Shown here: piece after piece, positions 56,416-64,000 of the stretch | Numbering within the stretch: position 1 is the first letter of the stretch | How the letters are laid out: each line of letters starts with the position of its first letter | Source of the DNA: Cannabis sativa | Lineage: Eukaryota > Streptophyta > Magnoliopsida > Rosales > Cannabaceae | Direction: 5' to 3' | Length of the DNA: 64,000 nt | Assembly: GCF_029168945.1 (NCBI RefSeq) | Contig: NC_083602.1 | Coordinates: forward strand, 8,367,850 to 8,431,849 | The notes under the pieces: generated by a model | Databases searched by the model: none | Told to the model about the DNA's origin: nothing | The model's input: only the letters and a program-made list of their open reading frames with translations | Position numbers and translations under genes: made by a program

Positions 56416-57470
56416 CTAAACCTAGAAATCACAAAAAGCAAAAGATCGTTGATGATAATGAAACATATCTATGGCATTTACGTTTAGGTCATATAGGATT
56501 TGATAGACTCAATAGGCTAACCAAAGACGGTCCATTGAAAAATGTCATCTTAGGTTAACTGCCAGTATGCGAGTCCTGCCTAGAAGGAAAAATGACTAAA
56601 CGTTCTTTCTCTGCAAAGGGAGAGCGTGCCAAACAACCCCTAGGGTTAGTGCATTCCGATGTCTGCGGACTTTTGAATGTAAAAGCCCGAGGTGGTTATG
56701 AGTACTTTGTCACTTTCATTGACGATTACTCTAGATATGGACATATTTACCTTATGCATAAGAAATCTGAAACATTTGCAAAGTTTCAAGAATTTCACGC
56801 ATTGGCTCAAAACCAATTGGGTAAAACATTAAAGATCTTGCGAACTGATAGGGGTGGAGAATATATGGATATGCAGTTCAAAGATCATTTAATTGAACTT
56901 GGAATTGAATCCCAATTAACCGCCCCTAGCACTCCACAACAAAATGGAGTTGCAGAAAGACGGAATCGCACGCTTTTGGAAATGGTTAGGTCGATGCTTA
57001 GTTTTTCAACTCTACCTACGTCCTTCTGAGGATATGCAATTCAGATGGCAACCGACATTTTAAATGTTATTCCATCTAAATAAATCCCTAAGACACCCTT
57101 AGAACAATGGATTGGTCGTACACCTAGTTTACGCCATTACAGAATCTGGGGGTGCCCTGCTCATGTCTTATGAAAGAAAGACGGCAAACTTGAGTCACGA
57201 ACTGAAGTTTGCATGTTTGTCAGAAATTCTAAAGAGACTAGGGGTGGACTATTTTATAGTCGCAAGGATGATAAAGTGTTTTTCTACAAACGCAACTTTC
57301 CTTGAAGATGACTATATTAAGAATTTCAAATCACAAAGTAAAGTAGCGTTGGAGGAAATGCTTTCAGATATAAGTCCTTCCAATGTTCCGTCCTCTTCCA
57401 CTCATGAAGAGGACAATCCCACTCCCTCAGTCGAACCAACTGAGAGAAGTACTGCTAAAGTTTCTATTTA
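56416..57470 (+). pseudogene. Element D integrase (nonsense codons and frameshifts)
   Basis: GAG-pre-integrase box: ETYLWHLRLGHIGFDRLNRL (56459-56520). A stop at 56556 (G, stop, LPVCESC) replaces Glu. The core (56592-57029) has VHSDVCG, then TFIDDYSRYGHIYLMHKKSE, ILRTDRGGEYMD and APSTPQQNGVAERRNRTLLE, so all three catalytic acids (Asp, Asp, Glu) are present. The frame stops at SF, stop, GYAIQ, where Trp is expected. After another shift the C-terminal part (57112-57471) runs into an acidic Ser/Pro linker. Confidence 0.92.
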
Positions 57471-58696
57471 GAAGATCACCGCTCCTCGTCGTAGTGGGAG
57501 GGCTTCAACAAAACCAGCTCGTTATGGCTTGGATGGTGAAATCAATATGGTCGTTGGTGACGGTATTGAAGACGATCCATTAACCTATAAACAGGCAATG
57601 GCTAGTCCGTAACAGAAACGATGGTCAGCCGGCATGGATTCAGAAATGGATTCCATGAAAAAGAACAAAGTCTGGGAATATGTAGATGCACTTGACGACT
57701 ATCATCCAATAGGATGCAAGTGGGTTTACAAGAAGAAAAGAGGAGCTGGAGGCGAAGTCGAAACTTTTAAAGCTAGACTTGTAGCCAAGGGTTATACCCA
57801 AAAGAGAAGGCGTGGACTATGAGGAAACTTTTAGTCCTGTTGCCATGCTCAAATCCATCTGAATTCTTCTCTCCATAGCTGTTGCTTTCGATTATGAAAT
57901 GTGGCAAATGGATGTCAAGACTGCCTTCCTTAATGGGGTACTTGAAGAAACCATCTATATGGAGCAACCAGAAGGCTATGTTCTTCCAGGGCAGGAAAAG
58001 AAAGTTTGCAAATTAAATAGGTCTATGTATGGACTTAAGCAAGCTTCTCGCTCATGGAACAAAAGGTTTGATGAAATCATCAAGACCTACGGCTTTCTTC
58101 AGAATGAAGATGAACCTTGTGTTTACCAACTCAAAGAAGACCAAGTAGTAGTATTCCTGGTCCTTTATGTTGATGACATTTTGATTATTGGAAACAATAT
58201 CAAGAAAATGACTCACATCAAGGAATGGCTCAACACTCAATTCGATATGAAAGATTTGGGTGAAGCAGCCTATGTTCTTGGTATTCAGATTATCAGAAAC
58301 CAGAAGAACAGATCTCTTGCTCTCTCTCAAACAACCTACATTGACAAAGTTTTAGAGAGATTCTCCATGAACAACACCAATGGGGCAAACATGCCTTCTA
58401 GATATGGTATTCGTCTATCTAAGGAACAGTCTCCTACTAATCCTCAAGAGATAGAGGACATGGCGAAAATTCCCTATGCTTCTGCAGTTGGAAGTCTAAT
58501 GTATGTAATGTTATGCACTAGACCTGACATCTGCTATGCAGTGGGAATCATGAGCAGGTATCAGTCTAATCCAGGACAGGAACATTGGAATGCAGTTAAG
58601 TATATTCTGAAATACTTAAAGAGTACAAGGAATCTTGTGTTAGTCTACAAGGGTGGTGCTTTAAATCCCATAGGCTACATTGATTCAGATTTCTAG
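57471..58696 (+). pseudogene. Element D reverse transcriptase (broken)
   Basis: The linker APRRSGRASTKPARYGLDGE precedes RT. MDSEMDSMKKNKVWEYVDAL and GCKWVYKKKRGAGGEVETFK start the domain (57634-57822); a frameshift follows. The main part (57899-58696) has WQMDVKTAFLNGVLEETIYM, MYGLKQASRSWNKRFDEII and the catalytic box YVDDILIIGN at 58166, then CTRPDICYAVGIMSRYQSNP and ILKYLKSTRNLVLVYKGG. It ends at a stop (DSDF, stop, ASLED) that replaces Gln or Trp. This is the best-preserved pol domain of the window. Confidence 0.94.
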
Positions 58697-59143
58697 GCAA
58701 GTCTTGAAGACAGGAAATCTACATCTGGGATGGTGTTTACTCTTGGGGGTGGAGCAGTGGTTTGGAGAAGTGCAAAACAAACCGCGATATCGGACTCGAC
58801 TATGGAAGCTGAATACATAGGTGCAGCCGAAGCTGCTAAAGAACTTGTCTGGCTAAGAAAGTTCTTCACCAGTCTCGGTGTTGTGCCTGGAATGGAAAAG
58901 CCTCTGGTCCTACTTTGTGATAATAATGGAGTGATAGCTAACAGTAAGGAACCTCGAAGCCACAAGAGAAGCAAACACATTGAAAGGAAGTATCACATTA
59001 TCAGAGAATACGTGGCAAGAGGGGATGTACTAGTTGAGAAAGTGGACACAGAGGACAACCTTGCTGATCCATTCACCAAAGTCTTGGCCGTGACTGCATT
59101 TGAAAAGCACCGTCAGAATTTAGGATTAATTGATATGTACTGA
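58697..59143 (+). pseudogene. Element D RNase H
   Basis: In frame with RT after one stop: [40 protein letters not shown] (catalytic Glu), [20 protein letters not shown] (Asp), and the end [20 protein letters not shown]. The first Asp lies in IDSDF just before the stop. The stop codon at 59141-59143 is probably the original end of pol, about 30 bases before the 3' LTR. Confidence 0.93.
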
Positions 59144-59157
59144 TTAGTTTTACATTA

Positions 59158-59172
59158 GTGCAAGTGGGAGTT
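59158..59172 (+). promoter_or_regulatory. Element D polypurine tract
   Basis: GTGCAAGTGGGAGTT abuts TGTTGGG of the 3' LTR. An identical tract is found at the C 3' LTR (25208-25222, reversed). Confidence 0.88.
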
Positions 59173-61062
59173 TGTTGGGTTTTATGCCCTAAATAAAACT
59201 CCATTTCAATGTAATCTATTTTATTCAACATCAATAAAGAAACAGAAGTATTTTTCATTCATTTGTGTATGTTTTGGTTCACCTTATCAATTTCTTGTCT
59301 ATTTGATTTATAAATTCATCTGAAACCCTTTTCACATACTTGATCCTGTTTATTGTGTTGTAAACACTTTGGAAACTAAACATGACTATGTGAATAAAGT
59401 TTCCTAGATTTATCAGACACAGCGTTTTACTGATATGATAATCTACAACAAGAGCTTACTTGCATTTGGAGAAATGCTATGTTCTTTCTAGGACATTGGT
59501 TAAAGTAAAGCTCAGGTTGGGTGCATGGAGTATGCATCTGAAGGGACCGATATTGAACTTTGACTTAGATTTATTAAACTTACCGTAAAATCTATTAAAG
59601 TCAATATCGCCTAGTTGATCCTAGATCAAATGATCTTAATCCTATTATGATTAGGCTCAATCTCAGGAGGCTATTCGTGTTCTTTGATTTTTAAGTTAAG
59701 CCTACTTTTAGGTCAGGGTGATACGTACATTTTGGGAAAACGGTAGTGCAATTGAGTGGGAGCGCTAACATAAACATGGAATCTATAGCTTCTATCTGGC
59801 GAATAGTAAGCAAAGGATGATCTCCTTCGAGCTTGACCAAACAAAAATAAATGGTGGAGTACTCATTTCACATAAGCTAAAATATCATTTATACAGGGTC
59901 AAGTGTTTTAAGGATAAAATACATAGTAGGGTGTAACGGTAATCTAATCCCTTTACATTGTAGATCATTCATATAGAGGATCATTGATCAAACTAGGATT
60001 ATAACAATGGATAACTAATGATGTGTCTATATGGTGGAACATATAGAGCATTCTATATACTGAGAGTGTAATTCTAAGTTCTATGCGTGGATTCAACGAA
60101 GAATTAATAAGTCAGTGAATTTAGGTAACAAATTCTTGATCTGCTTATTGGAAGCTCGGTTATATAGACCCATGGTCCCCCCACTATTTGAGATAATATT
60201 GCTTGTAAGACTCATATAATTGGTTTTGATTAATCAATTATAATTCTCAAATTAGACTACATCTATTTGTGAATTTTCACTAAGTAAGGGCGAAATTGTA
60301 AAAGAAAGAGTTTTAGGGGCATATTTGTTAATTATGATACTTTGTATGGTTCAATTAATAAATATGATAAATGAAAATATTATTTAATAATTATTTATAG
60401 TTATTAAATAGTTAGAATTGGCATTTAAATGGTTGAATTAGAAAATTGGCGTTTTTGAGAAAATTAGATGCAAAAGTGATAAAACTGCAAAATTGCAAAA
60501 AAAGAGGCCCAAATCCATACTGCCATGGCCGGCCACTTTTATAGGAATTATCCTCTGATATTTTTATTATTTTAATGCCAAATAATTCAAACCTAACACT
60601 AGTGGAATGCTATAAATAGATAGTGAAGGCTTCAGGAAAATTACACTTTTTCATTCAGAAAAACCTGAGCCTCTCGCTCTCTACCTTGGCCGACCACTCC
60701 CTCTCTCTCTTCTTCCTTAAGATTTCGAAACACTTAGTGATTAGAGTAGTGCCCACACATAGCAAGTGATACCTCAATCATAGTGAGGAAGATCGTGAAG
60801 AAAGACTTTCAGCAAGAAGGAGTTTCAGCACTAAAGAATCAGAGGAAGAGATCCAAGTTCAAATCTTGATAATACTCTACGAAAGAAAGGATACAAGGGT
60901 TAGAGATCTGAACGGAAGGAGTCATATTATTCTGCTGCACCCAATGTAAGGTTTCCTAAACTTTATATGTGTTTATTTCATCGTTTTAGAAAGTTCATAT
61001 TTAGGGTGTTAATCAACATACTTGTTAGTAGATCCAAGATCCTGGTAAAATAATTTCCAGCA
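59173..61062 (+). mobile_element. Element D 3' LTR
   Basis: A 1,890-bp copy of 42098-43976, ending ATAATTTCCAGCA (CCAACA in the 5' LTR) and followed by GATCG. TATA box at 60611-60619. The antisense frame that is open in the 5' LTR is stopped here near 59690 by a small change (TTTTTAAGTT for TTTGTTAGTT). Confidence 0.95.
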
Positions 61063-61990
61063 GATCGAAGACTCGATGGACTATGTTAGGAATGTGACAA
61101 GTGCCAGAGATTTTTGAAGATACCTTGAGTTCCACCCAATGAGCTCACGATGATGTAATCTCCTTGGCCCTTTGTAGAGTGGGGGATAGATCTAATTGGT
61201 CAACTGCCAAAGGGAAAAGGAGGGGTACAATTTGCTATCGTGGCAGTAGACGCCTTCACCAAAAGGAAAGAAGCTGAACTCCTGTCAATAATCACCTCCA
61301 AGAAGGTCCTTGACTTTGTTGTCAAGAACATCATATGCCAGTTTGGCCTTCCCTAGAAGATTGTGTCAAACAACGGAAAGTAGTTCGACAGTGATATGTT
61401 CACTAATTTTTGTAACTGACATGGCATCATTAAAAGCTTCTCTACCGTGGCCCATACTCAAGCAAATGGGCGGGTGAAAGCTGTCAACAAAACCCTCAAG
61501 GACACCCTAAAGAAGGACCTTGAGGTAGCGAAAGGCAACTGGCCTGAACTGCTCCAAGAGGTCCTATGGTCGCATAGGACTACCGAGAAGATGGCCACTG
61601 GGAAAACTCCATTTGCTCTAGCTTATGGCTATAAGGAAATGTTGCCTGTAGAGCTAGTGCCACCGTCTCATAGGAGAACAACCTATGACCAACAAACAAA
61701 TAGCACCCTACTGGCAGAGTCCCTTGACGAAGTAGAAGAAAGAAGAGAACCGCTACAGGCCTACTGGCAAAAGGTGGCAAGGTACTTCAACAAACACGTC
61801 AAGAGCAAAAAATTCTTCATAGGAGATATGGTGCTCCGAAGAGTGTTCGTAAGCACTAAAGACTCAGCGGCATGAGTGTTTGGACCTAACTGGGAAGGCA
61901 CTTATCAAGTTACAGAGATAACTATTAAGGGAGCTTAATAGCTAGGAAGGTACAACAAGAATATGGAGCTCATTCTGCTACCAAGATACT
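61063..61990 (+). pseudogene. Element E integrase, remaining part (catalytic residues lost)
   Basis: Continues from 42097 across copia D. WGIDLIGQLPKGKGGVQFAI and VAVDAFTKRKEAELL contain the first Asp. The second Asp box reads VSNNGK, where Tat elements have SDNGKQF, so Asp is Asn. The Glu block reads QANGRVKAVNKTLKDTLKKD, where the family has QANGQ.EA.NK, so Glu is Lys. The C-terminal part (61447-61875) is open: WPELLQEVLWSHRTTEKMAT, TPFALAYGYKEMLPVELVPP, then a stop, GPNWEGTYQVTE. Two lost catalytic acids show age. Confidence 0.88.
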
Positions 61991-63140
61991 CGAATGGAGA
62001 GTACCTTCCCAAATACTATCAGTAACCAGCTTAGAGAACTCTACTTTAAAGTACCAGTTCTATCTACTTAACATTAGAGTACAAAAAGCGCTAGCACCCA
62101 CGACCCTTTTTGGGCGTGATCTCCCAGCGTTCTTCAATAGTGACCTTTGCTTTATTAGGCGAGCAGGGGTAGCCACTTAACATCCAGAAGCTAATTTTGT
62201 GTAATATAAGCTTGTAGATTCAATTTATGTAAGTTGTACAACAACAATGACCAATTAATGAATAATAAAAATATTTATATTTTATTTATTGTGTCTATGA
62301 ACCACTTGCTCATAGATTAACTTCTTAAAGTTAATCTTTTAGTTCCACATGCGTACTATGGTACCCTCGCAAGACAGAACTCAAACGAAGTCTGTAAAAC
62401 TTGGTGAATAGCAAGTGACCAAGAGACTAGTCTGTATGGTCACTTGGGGGCACCCATACTGTACAATGCATCGAACTAGCACAAAGAACTTATGTAGAGA
62501 AATTTTAACACTTAGTATTAGCTACTAAACCTGCCTCTAAGTCGTGCAGGCATACCTCGACTTAGCAAAGTAAATCCAAACCCTTACTTGTGAAGGCCAT
62601 AAGAAGACAGCCAAGATTAAAGATTGTCTGGTCGGTCACACAATCCATGATAATAAAGTAACATGGCCAAATACTAGTAGTGTTCAAAAATAGAGGGCTT
62701 ATGGCCAAAGATACGAACATGAAGGCACTGGGGCTGAAAATAAAAGTAATGTTCTAAAAAGGCCTCGGGCCACATAGGACATGGAAGTAAAGTTCTAAAA
62801 AGGCCACATGCCACATGGAATAAAAAAGTGAGTAATGTTCTAAAGCTAAAAGGCCACATGCCATAAAAAGCCACACGCTTTGCGGAATATGAAAATATTG
62901 TCTATGTGATACATATACAATGATGAATGCTACTAATAAAAATACTGTCTAAATGTGTGCAGGAGCTGAGTCTGGAGTCGTGAGATTAAGATCCACAGAG
63001 TCTAGTTCAGCCCCATCATCACCATGCGGGCGGACCTGGTGGTTAGTGTCATGGCTGGCCACCTCCTCCATAGGTGGGTCGGCCAACTCCTCATCGTGTA
63101 TCCCCGATGATGACCCTTCTCGATAGGTAAGAACCTGGTC
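61991..63140 (+). other. Element E 3' untranslated region
   Basis: After the integrase end (about YLPKYYQ, stop near 62024) no domain is found. It contains CCCTCGCAAGACAGAACTCA-type Tat 3' sequence near 62360 and a short-unit repeat at 62744-62880. An open frame on the minus strand (63185-62949, 78 codons, acidic) has no recognisable family. Some Tat elements carry an antisense ORF in this place, but nothing here supports a link. The E 3' LTR is not in the window. Confidence 0.55.
62744..62880 (+). repeat. ~43-bp tandem repeat in element E 3' UTR
   Basis: Three diverged units start at 62744, 62785 and 62831. Each contains AGTAA.GTTCTAAA followed by AAGGCC..(G/T)GCCACAT. The minus-strand frame 62674-62874 arises from the repeat and is not a gene. 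Confidence 0.65.
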
Positions 63141-64000
63141 TGTAATGACCGCTCTAGTATAAGGATTAGTAAAGGCAATTAGCACTAATTTTTATTATTT
63201 TACTATTATTTGTGAATTAATTTATTTGTGGACCCCAATATTTAGAAATAAATATTAGAGTTATAATTTCTCAATTCCGGAGATTTTATTAAACTCTAGG
63301 GGTATTATTTAGTGTATATGTGTAATATGTTATTTTTGTAATTTTTGTTCGGCGACAACGGAAAATGCGATGGATGGCTAGATTGATCACATGGGTAAGT
63401 TTAGAACCTTATTTCATAGTGGGAAATATTTTGGAGAAAATATTTTATCGGGTTTGAGCGGGGTTATGGAATTGACCATTTTACCCCTAGCTTTAGAATT
63501 AACCAAGTTTTAACCTTAAGGGCTTTTTAGTCTTTCTTATTTGGTGAGGGGTAGGTGGCTGCCCTTAGTAATGACACCTTGCAAGTGATTTTCAGCAAAG
63601 GATTAGTTAAAAATCCTTTTGTCTCATTTGGGGGAAAATCAAAGAAAAATCAAAATTAAAAGGAAATTGCATTTCCCTTGAACTCTCTCTCTTTCTCTTG
63701 TTCGGCTGAGACAAAACCAGAGCAAGGATCCTTTTTTCCTTCCAAATTCTCTGAATTTAAGCTAGGGATTGAAGGAGGAGCAATCAAAGGTAACCCTAGA
63801 ACTATGGTGTTATGTTTTAAAGCTTTAAAAGTTAGTTTGAACTTGTAATTTTGAGATTTAGTGGCTGTTAGGTTTAAGCTTGCTTAAGGTTCGAATTATA
63901 GGGTTTAATTGAGTTGGTTTTAGCTTCTTGTGACTGGTTTTGATGGTTGGATTAGGTTGTGTGCAATTTTAGGTTTAAAGTTCAAAGCTTTGAGCTTTAA
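63141..64000 (+). mobile_element. Start of a further gypsy LTR (runs off the window)
   Basis: TGTAATGACC at 63141 begins sequence unlike element E and typical of a chromovirus LTR start: a gene-proximal AT-rich part, then TCTCTCTCTTTCTCTTG (about 63685-63701) and a possible splice donor AAAGGTAACC near 63787. At least 860 bp are present. The five bases before it are TGGTC; the matching duplication would be outside the window. No ORF is present. Confidence 0.65.

Larger units (their letters stand above)
42098..61062 (+). mobile_element. Element D: Ty1/copia retrotransposon, carrying nested gypsy D2
   Basis: LTRs at 42098-43976 and 59173-61062, flanked by GATCG at 42093-42097 and 61063-61067. 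Excluding D2 and one copy of its target site, it is about 10.1 kb. It has a primer site, a 3-kb AT-rich leader, then protease, integrase, RT and RNase H in copia order, and a polypurine tract. No gag ORF or zinc knuckle is found before the protease. Pol is broken by nonsense codons and frameshifts but can be read almost completely. Confidence 0.95.

Noticed and set aside
62949..63185. Antisense ORF of Tat type
   Set aside because: Only 78 codons, acidic, no recognised domain; position alone is too weak.

Overview
The window is plant (angiosperm, probably dicot) repeat DNA. I find no host gene, tRNA, rRNA, CRISPR array or bacterial-style operon. The evidence is the dense packing of Ty3/gypsy and Ty1/copia LTR retrotransposons with plant-specific lineage traits: chromodomain integrases, a Tat-type second RNase H, and an Athila primer site of the tRNA-Asp type. 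The species cannot be named from this sequence.

Layout. 1-2279: AT-rich DNA with two copies of a Tat/Ogre-like LTR motif and a G-rich minisatellite. 2285-4173: solo copia LTR with a perfect target duplication. 4923-13146: minus-strand chromovirus (Tekay-like) gypsy with a truncated 5' LTR and decayed gag-pol. 13147-63140: one old plus-strand Tat-type gypsy (element E), split by two large nests. Nest 1 (13875-36004) is a minus-strand copia (element C) in the E 5' LTR. C itself carries a gag/protease-only Athila derivative (element B, 15285-24723) in its 3' LTR and a solo chromovirus LTR (25226-27564) beside its polypurine tract. Nest 2 (42098-61062) is a plus-strand copia (element D) in the E integrase. 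D carries a further chromovirus (element D2, 45371-54223) in its leader. From 63141 the 5' end of another gypsy LTR runs off the window.

Six insertions have 5-bp target duplications that can be read directly: AATAT, TTGAA, TAACC, ACTAA, GATCG and CATTT. They fix the order: E, then C and D, then B, the solo LTR and D2. Every pol is broken by stops or frameshifts, so nothing here looks autonomous today.

The signals I consider most worth a second look are these. (1) The long gag-less leader of the C/D copia family holds a regularly spaced array of AT-rich hairpins whose arms vary in a paired way, plus a repeated CTCTCGCCTACCGGGAC motif and a GC-rich hairpin cassette. (2) Athila derivative B joins its protease region directly to an integrase C-terminal-like domain, with no RT, RNase H or integrase core between, and has five exact copies of the 12-mer AAGTTTGGGGTG. 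(3) A GAGTC/GACTC stem-loop next to a GGTAAAGG-type site is shared by otherwise diverged chromovirus LTRs. (4) Differences between the D2 LTRs are clustered in a way that suggests sequencing or assembly error.
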